Below, piece after piece: positions 48,857 to 57,365 of a stretch of 64,000 nucleotides of DNA (position 1 is its first letter; each line of letters opens with the position of its first letter). The notes beneath the pieces are model-generated. The model saw only the letters and a program-made list of their open reading frames with translations. It did not search any database and had not been told where the DNA came from. Source of the DNA: VRUE01 sp040879985 (GTDB lineage Bacteria > Actinomycetota > Thermoleophilia > Solirubrobacterales > 70-9); contig JBBDJH010000004.1 of NCBI GenBank assembly GCA_040879985.1, positions 1-64,000 on the forward strand, written 5' to 3'. The position numbers and the translations under genes are program-made.

Positions 48857-49546
48857 TTGGGGGGGAACCGCAGACAGCCCGGGCGTTCCCGCAGCGGCGC
48901 CGCCGTGGCGAGCGTGCTCGCCCTGGCGCTGGCCATCCTGCTGTCCGCCTGCGGCGGGGACGACTCGCCCCCCGCGGCGACCGAAGCGGCGGGCGCCTAC
49001 CCGGTCGAGGTCGTCACCGCGGAGCTGCCGGCCCGCCAGCGGCTCGGTGAAACGACGCTGCTGCGCGTCGGCGTGCGCAACAGCGGCGAGGAGACGCTGC
49101 CGGCCCTGACGATGACCTTCTCGACCGGCGGCGAGCAGGGCGACAACTCGAGGTTGCCGTTCGGCTACCGCAGCCCCGAACCGGGCCTTGCCCAGCCGGA
49201 CCGGCCGATCTGGGTGCTGGCCGCGGACTACCCGAAAGTCGACGGCTCGTCGCGGCGGGCCGGCGCCGAAACCGCCAGCTACAAGACCTTCAACTTCGGC
49301 CCGCTGAAGGCGGGGGCGACGACCGAGGCGGTCTGGAAGCTGATCGCGGTCCGCACCGGCAACCACAGGTTGCGCTTCGAGATCGCCGCCGGGCCCAGCG
49401 GCAAGGCGAAGGCGAAGACGGCCGGGGGCGCCACCCCCGGCGGCACCTTCACGGTGCGGATCACCGAGGTTCCGCCGGAAACGGTGGTCAGGGACAACGG
49501 CGAAGTGGTGCCGGCGCCGCGGGACCCGACTGAAGCAAACCGGTAA
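48857..49546 (+). CDS. Exported lipoprotein with Ig-like domain
   Basis: A 229-residue protein with a lipoprotein signal (LALALAILLSACGGDDS). The exported part contains LGETTLLRVGVRNSGEETLP, a CARDB-like sandwich opening, and ends with GGTFTVRITEVPPETVV. The start is uncertain: TTG at 48857, or GTG at 48905 directly before the hydrophobic stretch. It is divergent from the YrbE operon. Function unknown. Confidence 0.6.
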   Translation: MGGNRRQPGRSRSGAAVASVLALALAILLSACGGDDSPPAATEAAGAYPVEVVTAELPARQRLGETTLLRVGVRNSGEETLPALTMTFSTGGEQGDNSRLPFGYRSPEPGLAQPDRPIWVLAADYPKVDGSSRRAGAETASYKTFNFGPLKAGATTEAVWKLIAVRTGNHRLRFEIAAGPSGKAKAKTAGGATPGGTFTVRITEVPPETVVRDNGEVVPAPRDPTEANR

Positions 49547-49565
49547 GAGGGTATCCGGGCAGGCC

Positions 49566-49577
49566 CTCCACTTAACT
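49566..49577. repeat. Family B half-site remnant next to D1
   Basis: CTCCACTTAACTT here is identical to part of B2 (CCTCCACTTAACTTTTTCCG), but the matching second half-site is missing. It lies directly before element D1, which may have replaced the rest. Confidence 0.5.
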
Positions 49578-49578
49578 T

Positions 49579-49742
49579 CGATCTCCGAACAAAATTATCG
49601 CGGCCCGGATGAGAGCGATGACGCTGCGCGATTCGGCCCCTCCCCGACGTTCCGCGTAGCGCCGCTACGCGGAAGTCGTGTCGTGACCGCCTCGCTTGGT
49701 CCTCGCCCTCCCCGGTCTCGCGCTAATTTTGTTCGGAGATCG
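49579..49742. repeat. Family D palindromic element, copy 1
   Basis: A 164-nt element with perfect 19-bp terminal inverted repeats (49579-49597 and 49724-49742) and a central hairpin TTCCGCGTAGC-GCC-GCTACGCGGAA (49650-49674). The last base is the first base of the GTG start of the next gene. It resembles a miniature inverted-repeat element; no transposase is nearby. Confidence 0.85.
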
Positions 49743-50878
49743 TGAGAGGTAAATCAATCATCGTCGTCTGCGTCGCCCTTATGCTCGCCATCCCGGCCTG
49801 CGGCGAAGCCAACCCTCCTGAAACGACTTCGAAGCGCACTCCGCTCACCGGCGTGGGACTCAAGCAGGTCGGGAAGTTCGAGTCGCCGGTGTATGTCGCC
49901 GGGGCGCCTGGGTTTCCCAGGCTGCTGTTTGTGGTTGAGCAGGAAGGGCGGGTGCGGGTTTTGCGCGGTGGGCGGCGGGTGCGGGGGGCGTTTCTCGACA
50001 TCCGCGGCCTGGTTTCCTTCGGCGGCGAGCGCGGGTTGCTCTCGATCGCCTTCCCTCCCGACTACCGGAGCAGCGGCCGCTTCTACGTCTACTACACCGA
50101 TCCGCAGGGGGATATCAGGATCGACGAGTTCAGGCGCAGGAGCGCGACGCGTGCCGCGCGGGGCACTCGCCGCGCCGTGGTCGAGATCCCGCACAGGGAG
50201 AACTCGAATCACAACGGCGGCCAGCTGCAGTTCCTCGGCGAGCAGCTCTACTTCGCGACGGGCGACGGCGGCTCCGGCGGCGACCCGCCGAACAACGCCC
50301 AGAACCCGCGCAGCCGGCTCGGCAAGCTGCTGCGCATCGACCCGCGGCGGGCCGGGGCGCAGACGCAGATCTACAGCTCCGGGCTGCGCAACCCGTACCG
50401 CTTCTCCTTCGACACGGTGACCCGGCCCGGACAGCCGCGAATCGCGATCGGCGACGTCGGCCAGGACCGCTTCGAGGAGCTCAACTACCTGCCGGTGGCC
50501 GCGGCGCGCGGCGCCAACTTCGGCTGGGACGCCTTCGAGGGGTTCGGCCCCTACCGCGGCGCCAACAGCGGCACGCCGGACCCCGGCGGCACCGTCAAGC
50601 CGATCTTCGCCTACCCGCACAGCCGCGGCGGCAGCTGCACGATCATCGGCGGCTACGTCGTCCGCGACCGGCGCCTGCGCTCCCTCTACAAGCGCTACGT
50701 CTACGCCGATCTCTGCGAGGGCGAGTTGCGCAGCCTCGTCCCCCACCTGCGGCGGGCGAGCAACGACCGCAAGCTCGGCCTCAGCGTCTCCACCCCGAGC
50801 TCGTTCGGCGAGGACACCCGCGGCCGCATCTACGTGACCTCGCTGGAGGGCCCGGTATACCGCCTGGTCCCGCGCTAG
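49742..50878 (+). CDS. Secreted PQQ-dependent sugar (glucose/sorbosone) dehydrogenase-like lipoprotein
   Basis: A 378-residue beta-propeller protein. A signal with lipobox-like LAIPACGEAN suggests export and lipidation. FVVEQEGRVRVLRGG, VSFGGERGLLSIAFPPDY, NHNGGQLQFL and YFATGDGGSGGDPPNNAQ are GSDH family motifs; the His in NHNGGQ fits the catalytic base of PQQ glucose dehydrogenases. It would oxidise sugars outside the membrane. The GTG start is shared with the end of element D1. Confidence 0.82.
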   Translation: MRGKSIIVVCVALMLAIPACGEANPPETTSKRTPLTGVGLKQVGKFESPVYVAGAPGFPRLLFVVEQEGRVRVLRGGRRVRGAFLDIRGLVSFGGERGLLSIAFPPDYRSSGRFYVYYTDPQGDIRIDEFRRRSATRAARGTRRAVVEIPHRENSNHNGGQLQFLGEQLYFATGDGGSGGDPPNNAQNPRSRLGKLLRIDPRRAGAQTQIYSSGLRNPYRFSFDTVTRPGQPRIAIGDVGQDRFEELNYLPVAAARGANFGWDAFEGFGPYRGANSGTPDPGGTVKPIFAYPHSRGGSCTIIGGYVVRDRRLRSLYKRYVYADLCEGELRSLVPHLRRASNDRKLGLSVSTPSSFGEDTRGRIYVTSLEGPVYRLVPR

Positions 50879-50896
50879 ATGCCCTAGCGGCTACCC

Positions 50897-50912
50897 TTGG
50901 CTGACCAGCCAA
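50897..50912. promoter_or_regulatory. Perfect 16-bp inverted repeat upstream of the aldehyde dehydrogenase (TetR-type operator)
   Basis: TTGGCTG-AC-CAGCCAA, 22 nt before the start codon. It matches the site at 10504-10519 at 14 of 16 positions, and the two differing positions are symmetric and still pair. Confidence 0.7.
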
Positions 50913-50933
50913 ATTCTTGAAGGGAGCGGTCAG

Positions 50934-52511
50934 GTGGAGAGCGGAACGGCACCGAAGGTGGACCAGGCGGCGAACGGCGCCGCCTCCGAGGGCGGCGCCC
51001 CGGAGCGGATCGAGGTCCTCAACCCGGCGACCGGCGCGGCGATCGGCAGCGTCGAGGTCGCCTCGGCGGAGCGCGTCGCGGCGACCGTGGCGCGGGTGCG
51101 CGGCAACCAGGCCGAGTGGGAGGCGCTCGGCAACGAGGGCCGCTACCGCTGGCTCGGCAGGCTGCGCGACTGGCTGCTCGACAACCACGAGCGGGTGCTC
51201 GACACGATGCAGGCGGAGACCGGCAAGGTCCGCGGCGACACCTCGGCCGAGACGATCTACCTCACCGACCTGATCAACTTCTACGGCAGCAAGGCGGAGA
51301 AGTTCATCGGCGACGAAACGGTCCGCCCGCACTCGCCGCTGGCGGCCACGAAGAAGTTGATGGTCCAGTACCGGCCCTACCCGGTGGTCGGCGTGATCAG
51401 CCCCTGGAACTTCCCGCTGGCGCTGGCGCTGGGCGACGCGATCCCCGCCTTGCAGGCGGGCGCCGCGGTCGTCGTCAAGCCGTCCGAGTTCACGCCGCTC
51501 GGCCTGGCCGAGATCGTCGACGCCTGGAAGCGCGAGATCGGCGGCCCCGACGTGTTCGACTGCGCGCACGGGACCGGCGAGACCGGCGGCGCCCTGGTCG
51601 ACAACGTCGACTTCGTCCAGTTCACCGGCTCCGACCGCACCGGCCGCAAGGTGATGGCGCGAGCCGCCGAGACGTTGACCCCGGTCAGCCTCGAGCTCGG
51701 CGGCAAGGACCCGATGATCGTGCTCGACGACGCAGACATCGACCGCGCCGCCAACGCCGCCACCTGGGGCGGCATGTTCAACTCGGGCCAGGTCTGCCTC
51801 TCGGTCGAGCGGATCTACGTCGAGGAGCCTGTCTACGACGAGTTCGTCGCCAAGCTGACCAAGGCGGTCGGGGCGCTGCGCCAGGGCGCCGACGGCAAGG
51901 CGCCGGCCAAGGACGTCGGCGCGATGACCTCGCCCAACCAGCGGGCGATCGTCGAAGCGCAGGTCGAGGACGCGATCGCGAAAGGCGCGCGGGCGGCGAC
52001 CGGCGGCAAGGCGGTCGAGGGCCCGGGCGACTACTTCGAACCGACCGTGCTGGTCGACGTCGACCACTCGATGACGGTGATGCGCGACGAGACCTTCGGC
52101 CCGGTGGTCTGCGTGATGAAGGTGCGCGACTCCGAGCAGGCGCTGCACTTCGCCAACGACACCCGTTACGGCCTCGCCGCCTCGGTCTTCGGCGAGAAGC
52201 AGCGGGCCGAGCAGGTCGGGCGGCGAATCGAGGCGGGCGCAGTCAACGTCAACGACGTGATCGTCAACTACGTGCTGATGGACGTGCCGATGGGCGGCTG
52301 GAAGGAGTCGGGGATCGGCTTCCGCCACGGCGAGTACGGGATCAAGAAGTACTGCCGGCCCGGCTCGGTGATCGTCGCCCGCTTCGGCGGCAAGCGCGAG
52401 CCGACCTGGTACCCGTACACCAAGACCCGCCACGGCCTAGTCGGCCGCATAGCCCGCGCCGCCAACGCCCGCGACTGGCGCCGGCGGCTCGGCCTGAGGG
52501 CGTTGCGGTAG
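50934..52511 (+). CDS. Aldehyde dehydrogenase (NAD(P)-dependent)
   Basis: A 525-residue enzyme that oxidises aldehydes to acids. VVGVISPWNFPLALALGDAI, VVVKPSEFTPLGLAEIV and QFTGSDRTGRKV shape the cofactor site; the general base is Glu254 in LELGGKDPMIV and the catalytic Cys is Cys288 in NSGQVCLSVERIY. GTG start with a GAAGGGA site. The upstream operator shared with the acyl-CoA dehydrogenase suggests a fatty-aldehyde or fatty-acid role; the substrate is not proven. Confidence 0.92.
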   Translation: MESGTAPKVDQAANGAASEGGAPERIEVLNPATGAAIGSVEVASAERVAATVARVRGNQAEWEALGNEGRYRWLGRLRDWLLDNHERVLDTMQAETGKVRGDTSAETIYLTDLINFYGSKAEKFIGDETVRPHSPLAATKKLMVQYRPYPVVGVISPWNFPLALALGDAIPALQAGAAVVVKPSEFTPLGLAEIVDAWKREIGGPDVFDCAHGTGETGGALVDNVDFVQFTGSDRTGRKVMARAAETLTPVSLELGGKDPMIVLDDADIDRAANAATWGGMFNSGQVCLSVERIYVEEPVYDEFVAKLTKAVGALRQGADGKAPAKDVGAMTSPNQRAIVEAQVEDAIAKGARAATGGKAVEGPGDYFEPTVLVDVDHSMTVMRDETFGPVVCVMKVRDSEQALHFANDTRYGLAASVFGEKQRAEQVGRRIEAGAVNVNDVIVNYVLMDVPMGGWKESGIGFRHGEYGIKKYCRPGSVIVARFGGKREPTWYPYTKTRHGLVGRIARAANARDWRRRLGLRALR

Positions 52512-52514
52512 GCG

Positions 52515-52561
52515 TTCCGCTGTTACTTATGCCTCCTATAGATGCATAACTAACAGCGGAA
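52515..52561. repeat. Family E palindrome, copy 2
   Basis: 47 nt; arms TTCCGCTGTTACTTATGC and GCATAACTAACAGCGGAA pair with one mismatch. It aligns without gaps to 14893-14939, with paired changes (a G-C in one copy is C-G in the other). It fills the 52-nt space between two convergent genes and may end transcripts, though it has no T run. Confidence 0.8.
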
Positions 52562-52563
52562 GC

Positions 52564-54069
52564 TCAGGCCGGCGTCTCGATCTTGGGGAAGAGCGGCGGG
52601 ACTCGCTCGACCTTCTGGCCGCCGGGGTGGGAGCCGAGGTCGCTGAGCTCGCGTGAGTCCTCGCCGAGCGCCGTGAGCAGCTGCTCGCTGGTCCGCGGCA
52701 GGTAGGGAACCAGCAGGAGGGTGACCACGCGCAGGCCCTCGCTGAGGTTGTAGAGGACTTCGTCGAGGCGCTCGGGGTCGGCCTCGTCCTTGGCCAGCTC
52801 CCAGGGGCGGGTCTCCTCGACGTAGCGGTTGAGCCTGCGGACCAGGGTCCAGACGACCTCCAGGGCCTGGGTCAGCTCGGCCCGGTCGAGCAGCTCGCTG
52901 AAGCGCCCGAGCGCGCCTTCGAAGTCCTCTTCCAGCACGGCGTCGACCTGGGCGGGCGGGACGACGCCGTCGCGGTAGCGCTCGACCATCGCCAGCACGC
53001 GGCTGGCGAGGTTGCCGAAGTCGTTGGCCAGCTCGGTCTCGTAGCGGGCCTCGAAGCCCGCCGTCGAGATCGAGCCGTCCCCCCCGAAGCTGACCTCGCG
53101 GAAGCAGTAGAAGCGCAGCGCATCGGCGCCGAAGCGCTCGATCGCAACAAAGGGGTCGAGCACGTTGCCGAGCGACTTCGACATCTTCTTCTCGCCCATC
53201 ATCAAATAGCCGTGGATCGCCATCCGCTTCGGCGGCTCGAGGTCCGCAGCCCAGAGCAGCGCCGGCCAGATCACCGCGTGGAACTTGAGGATGTCCTTGG
53301 CCATCACGTGCAGGTCGGCCGGCCAGTAGCGCGCGGTCAGGTCCTCGCCCTCGCGGGCGAAGCCGAGCGCGGTGACGTAGTTGAGCAGGGCGTCGAACCA
53401 GACGTACATGCGCTGCTCGGGGTCCCACGGCAGCCGCATCCCCCACTTCAGCTTTGGACGCGAGAGCGAGACGTCCTCGAGCCCCCCTTTGATGAAGGCG
53501 ACCGCCTCGTTGCGGCGGAAGTCCGGCACGACGAAGTCAGGCCGTTCCTCGTAGAGGCCTTCGAGCTGGGCCTGGAAGGCGGAGAGGCGGAAGAACCAGT
53601 TCTCCTCGCGCAGCTTCTCCAGCGCGATCTCGTGGATCGGGCAGGTCTGGCCGGGGCCGAGCTCGCGTTCGGTCTTGAAGTCGGCGCAGCGCGGGCAGTA
53701 CCAGCCTTCCCAGGTGCCCTTGTCGACCCAGCCGTTGTCGTAGACGCGCTGCATGATCGCGGCGACCCGCTCGGCGTGGCGCGGGTCGGAGGTGCGGATG
53801 AAGAAGTCGTTGGTCGCGTCAATGATCGGCATCAGCGCTTCGAACTTGGCGGCGTTGCGGTCGGCCAGCTCCTGCGGCGTCACACCCTCGCGCTCGGCGG
53901 CGTTCTCGATCGGCTCGCCGTGCTCGTCGGTGCCGGTGAGAAAGAAAACGTCCTCGCCGCGCTGACGCATGTGGCGGGCGAGCACGTCGGCGGCCATCGT
54001 CGAGTAGGCGTGCCCCAGGTGGGGCTCGGCGTTGACGTAGTAGATCGGCGTCGTGACGTAGTAAGCCAT
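52564..54069 (-). CDS. metG: Methionyl-tRNA synthetase
   Basis: A 501-residue class I synthetase that charges tRNA-Met. The HIGH motif is PHLGHAYSTMAADV, a zinc knuckle reads CPRCADFKTERELG...CPIHE, and the KMSKS motif is GEKKMSKSLGNVLDP. The anticodon-binding helical domain follows. It lacks the C-terminal tRNA-binding appendage found in longer forms. It is the last gene downstream of glk and rsmI on the same strand. Confidence 0.95.
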   Translation of the reverse strand: MAYYVTTPIYYVNAEPHLGHAYSTMAADVLARHMRQRGEDVFFLTGTDEHGEPIENAAEREGVTPQELADRNAAKFEALMPIIDATNDFFIRTSDPRHAERVAAIMQRVYDNGWVDKGTWEGWYCPRCADFKTERELGPGQTCPIHEIALEKLREENWFFRLSAFQAQLEGLYEERPDFVVPDFRRNEAVAFIKGGLEDVSLSRPKLKWGMRLPWDPEQRMYVWFDALLNYVTALGFAREGEDLTARYWPADLHVMAKDILKFHAVIWPALLWAADLEPPKRMAIHGYLMMGEKKMSKSLGNVLDPFVAIERFGADALRFYCFREVSFGGDGSISTAGFEARYETELANDFGNLASRVLAMVERYRDGVVPPAQVDAVLEEDFEGALGRFSELLDRAELTQALEVVWTLVRRLNRYVEETRPWELAKDEADPERLDEVLYNLSEGLRVVTLLLVPYLPRTSEQLLTALGEDSRELSDLGSHPGGQKVERVPPLFPKIETPA

Positions 54070-54088
54070 CGAGCGCGAGGCTAATCGA

Positions 54089-54916
54089 TCACTTGCGCGG
54101 CTCGCGGCCCGTCAACGCACGGTAGAGGTCGTTGGCGCGGGTGCCGGTGAGGGCGGCGACGACGCCGGCGGCGGCACGCGGCCGGGCGCCCGACTGGACC
54201 AGGTGGCGCAGCGCGTCGACCGCGAAGCCGACGTCCTTGTCGTGGTCGTCGGCGGAGGCCGGCGCGATGACCAGCACGATCTCCCCCTTGACGTCGCCGC
54301 GGAAGCGGCGGGCGAGCTCGCCGAGGCTGCCGCGCGAGACCTCCTCGTGGACCTTGGTCAGCTCGCGGCAGACGGCGGCCGGACGGTCGGCGGCGATCGC
54401 CGCCAGGGCGGCCAGCGAGTCGCCGATGCGGCGCGGCGACTCGAAGGCGACGACGGTCTCGGTCGAGCGCAGCACGCGCTCCATCTCACCGGCGCGCTTC
54501 GGCAGGAAGCCCTCGAAGCGCCAGCGGTCGGTCGGCAGGCCGGAGGCGACCAGCGCCACCGGGACCACCGAGGGACCGGGCAGGACGGTGACGTCGAGGT
54601 TGCGCTCGATGCAGCGGCGGATCAGGCGGAAGCCGGGGTCGGAGATCGCCGGCATGCCGGCATCGGAGACAAGCGCGACGGTCTGGCCGCGTTCGATCCG
54701 CTGCGCCAGCTCGATCGCCCGCGGCGCTTCGTTGCCCTCGTGGATCGAGATCAGCTGCGGCGCCGGGCGGATGCCGAGCTTGTCGAGCAGGCCGCCGCTG
54801 CGGCGGGTGTCCTCGCAGGCGATGTAGTCGGCGGCGACGAGGGCGTCGCGGACGCGGATCGTGATGTCGTCGAGGTTGCCGATCGGGGTCGGGCAGACGA
54901 CCAGCAGGCCCGGCAT
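54089..54916 (-). CDS. rsmI: 16S rRNA (cytidine-1402 2'-O)-methyltransferase
   Basis: A 275-residue tetrapyrrole-methylase-fold enzyme. LLVVCPTPIGNLDDITIRVRD, YIACEDTRRSGGLLDKLGI, LVSDAGMPAISDPGFRLI and VTVLPGPSVVPVALVASGL are the RsmI signature. It methylates the 2'-O of C1402 in the decoding site. ATG at 54916 overlaps the upstream kinase stop by one base (TGATG), so translation is coupled. Confidence 0.93.
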   Translation of the reverse strand: MPGLLVVCPTPIGNLDDITIRVRDALVAADYIACEDTRRSGGLLDKLGIRPAPQLISIHEGNEAPRAIELAQRIERGQTVALVSDAGMPAISDPGFRLIRRCIERNLDVTVLPGPSVVPVALVASGLPTDRWRFEGFLPKRAGEMERVLRSTETVVAFESPRRIGDSLAALAAIAADRPAAVCRELTKVHEEVSRGSLGELARRFRGDVKGEIVLVIAPASADDHDKDVGFAVDALRHLVQSGARPRAAAGVVAALTGTRANDLYRALTGREPRK

Positions 54917-55875
54917 CAGCCGGCCTTGCCCAGTTCGGCCCGGGCCATCTCCGCGGCGCCGATCATGCCGGCATCCTCGCCCAGCTCGGCGGCGACGACC
55001 GGGGTCCGGTTCATCGGCCGCAGCGCCCGCGCTTCCAGCTCGCGCCGGGCCGGGCCGAGCAGCAGCTCGCCGGCGGCGACCACACCGCCGCCGATCACGA
55101 TCGTCTCCGGCTCGAAGATGTTGGCGTAGCTGGCCAGGGCGACGCCGAGCCGGCCGCCGACCAGGTCGAAGACCTCGATCGCGGTCCCGTCGCCGTCCTG
55201 CGCCGCGACCGTGACCGCCTTGCCGTCGACCGTCCCCCCCGCGGCGAGCAGCTCGCCGAGGGCGGAGTCGGGATGGCCTTCCGCCGCCGCCAGGCCTTCG
55301 CGGCCGAGCGCGGTGCCGGAGGCGAGCGCCTCGACGCAGCCGCGGTTGGGGCAGTTGCCCTGACAGCCGGGGCCGTCCATCTGGATCGCCATGTGGCCCA
55401 GCTCGGCGCCGGCGCCGGTCGAGCCGCGGTAGATCTCGCCGCCGAGGATCAGACCGCCGCCGATCCCGGTGCCGATCGTCAGCATCACCGCGTTCGCGGT
55501 CCCGCGGGCGGCGCCGGAGCGGTGCTCGGCGAGCGCGGCGACGTTGGCGTCGTTGTCGACGAAGGTCGGCAGGCCGGTCCGCTCGGCGACCAGGTCGCGG
55601 ATCGGCAGGTTCTCGATCGGCAGGTTGACGGCGGCCACCGCGAGGCCCCTGGCGTGGTCGATCGTCGCCGGGATCCCCATCCCGATCGCCTCGACCCCGG
55701 GGTGCTCGGCGCGCGCCTCTTCGACCTCGCGGACAAGCAGCTCGACCAGCGCCTCCTCGCCCTCGCCGGCGGAGCGCTCGCGGCTCTCCCAGACGGTCCT
55801 CGAGTCGCCGTCGAGGACGCCGAGCAGCATCTTCGTCCCACCCAGATCGACGCCGATAGCTTGCGGCCGGCTCAT
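54916..55875 (-). CDS. glk: ROK-family glucokinase
   Basis: A 319-residue ROK sugar kinase. The phosphate loop IGVDLGGTKMLLGVLDG, the catalytic Asp in VDNDANVAALAEH, GTGIGGGLILGGEIYRG and the zinc motif CQGNCPNRGCVEALASG are visible. It phosphorylates glucose, probably with ATP or polyphosphate. ATG at 55875 is used. It is divergent from the LCP gene across element D2. Confidence 0.88.
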   Translation of the reverse strand: MSRPQAIGVDLGGTKMLLGVLDGDSRTVWESRERSAGEGEEALVELLVREVEEARAEHPGVEAIGMGIPATIDHARGLAVAAVNLPIENLPIRDLVAERTGLPTFVDNDANVAALAEHRSGAARGTANAVMLTIGTGIGGGLILGGEIYRGSTGAGAELGHMAIQMDGPGCQGNCPNRGCVEALASGTALGREGLAAAEGHPDSALGELLAAGGTVDGKAVTVAAQDGDGTAIEVFDLVGGRLGVALASYANIFEPETIVIGGGVVAAGELLLGPARRELEARALRPMNRTPVVAAELGEDAGMIGAAEMARAELGKAG

Positions 55876-55923
55876 CTCCACTCGGGGCTGGTTTCGCGGG
55901 CGACCGCGGACATCGGCATGATT

Positions 55924-56091
55924 CCTGGAGTCTCTCTGAAAATCGGCGTGTGCGTCTGACGTGCGCCGGACCGAGCGGGGCAAGGACGCAGGGAGGCCGA
56001 ATAGCAGAGCTATTTGGCCGACCGAGGACGCCGCACCGCGAAGTGTCCGCCGCCGTCAGACGTGCGCGAGGATTTTCGGAGAGACTCCGGT
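55924..56091. repeat. Family D palindromic element, copy 2
   Basis: Near-perfect 35-bp terminal inverted repeats (55927-55961 and 56054-56088, 29 of 35 paired) and a central hairpin GGCCGAATAGC-AGA-GCTATTTGGCC. Ends (TCTCYGAA), a GC-rich middle and the central hairpin follow the plan of D1. It occupies the divergent promoter region of glk and the LCP gene. Confidence 0.8.
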
Positions 56092-56096
56092 CTTTC

Positions 56097-57326
56097 ATGG
56101 GCAACGATGACGAGCAGCGGCCGCAAGGACCGCCCGACTACAAGGTCTACCGAGCCCGCCGGGGGCTCTTCTCGCGCTTCCGCAAGCCCGACCTCTCCAG
56201 CCTGCGCGAGCGCGAGTGGCGGGCGCCGAAGCTGCCCGGGCGCCCCGGCCGCCCGCGCCGCGAGCGCGGCCCGCGCCGGCCGCGGCCGGGCCTGCGCCGG
56301 GCGCTGAAATGGGTCGGGATCGCCGCCGCGGGCTGGATCCTGCTCAGCTTCCTCGCCTTCGCCGTCTCCGCCCAGCTGCAGTCCTTCAAGCTCTCCGGCG
56401 AGGCGAAATCCGCCCTGCACGGCAACCCGCTGCTGCTCTTCGACTCGCAGACGATCCTGGCGATCGGCACCGACGCCCGCCCGCCCGACAGCAACGAGCC
56501 GGTCGGCGTGCCCTCGGAGGAGTGCTACGAGCAGCAGGCGCACGGCGATGCCCCGCACGGCGAATGCACCGCCGGCCAGTTCCGCGCCGACACGCTGATG
56601 CTGATCCACGCCGGCGGCGGCGCCTTCCGCAAACTCTCGATCCCGCGCGACGCCTACGCCGAGATCCCCGGCCAGAGCCCGCAGGAGATCAACGGCGCCT
56701 ACTCCTTCGGCGGCGCCGGGGCGCAGATCGAAGCGGTCGAGGATTTCCTCGGGACCGAGATCGACCACGTCGCGATCGTCGACTTCACCGGCTTCGAAGA
56801 CCTGATCGACGCCGTCGGCGGGGTCGTCGTCGACGTGCCGCGGAAGCTCTGCGCCGACATCTCGGGCGGCGCCGGGGGCGGCCAGGGCGGCGGCACCCTG
56901 CGGCTCGGCAAGGGCGAGAACACGCTCGACGGCGAAAAGGCGCTGATCTACTCGCGCATCCGCAAGCCGAGCGAATGCCCCGGGCCCGGCGCCAGCGCCT
57001 TCACGCTGGGCTACGACGACTTCGACCGGGCGGCGGCCCAGCAGGCGGTGATCAGCGGCATCAAGGGCCGCCTCACCGACCCCCTGCGCCTCCCCTACAA
57101 CTTCGTCCGCGGGCCGATCATCGGCTGGAACGCCCCGAAGGCCTTCGTCAGCGACATGGGGCTGCTGACGATGCCGCAGCTGGTCCTCGCCGCCGCGATC
57201 GGCGGCGACAGCAAAGCCGACGTGCTCTGCGAGGGCGCCAACTCGGGCTGCTCGGAAGGCCCGGGCGCGTCGATCGAAGTGCCGGACTCCGAGCGGCGGC
57301 GCGCCGTCAAGAAGCTGCTGGGGTAG
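56097..57326 (+). CDS. LytR-CpsA-Psr (LCP) family envelope protein
   Basis: A 409-residue protein with a basic, Pro/Arg-rich cytoplasmic N-terminus, one transmembrane helix (WVGIAAAGWILLSFLAFAVS) and an extracellular LCP domain. The domain shows LAIGTDARPPD, FRADTLMLIHAGG, KLSIPRDAYAEIPG, INGAYSFGGAGAQIEAVEDF and DHVAIVDFTGFEDLIDAVGG. LCP enzymes attach polymers such as arabinogalactan or teichoic acids to peptidoglycan. ATG at 56097 is used; the stop lies just before a 10-bp hairpin. Confidence 0.9.
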   Translation: MGNDDEQRPQGPPDYKVYRARRGLFSRFRKPDLSSLREREWRAPKLPGRPGRPRRERGPRRPRPGLRRALKWVGIAAAGWILLSFLAFAVSAQLQSFKLSGEAKSALHGNPLLLFDSQTILAIGTDARPPDSNEPVGVPSEECYEQQAHGDAPHGECTAGQFRADTLMLIHAGGGAFRKLSIPRDAYAEIPGQSPQEINGAYSFGGAGAQIEAVEDFLGTEIDHVAIVDFTGFEDLIDAVGGVVVDVPRKLCADISGGAGGGQGGGTLRLGKGENTLDGEKALIYSRIRKPSECPGPGASAFTLGYDDFDRAAAQQAVISGIKGRLTDPLRLPYNFVRGPIIGWNAPKAFVSDMGLLTMPQLVLAAAIGGDSKADVLCEGANSGCSEGPGASIEVPDSERRRAVKKLLG

Positions 57327-57356
57327 GGGACGGCGGGGTCGTCTCGCCGCCGTCCC
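57327..57356. terminator. Hairpin between convergent LCP and fmdB genes
   Basis: GGGACGGCGG (57327-57336) pairs with CCGCCGTCCC (57347-57356) around 10 nt. There is no T run, but the place between two convergent stops fits a bidirectional terminator. Confidence 0.5.
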
Positions 57357-57365
57357 TCCCATCGC

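Noticed and set aside
49579..49742. Complete insertion sequence
   Set aside because: Terminal inverted repeats are present, but the 164 nt cannot encode a transposase and no clear target-site duplication is seen.
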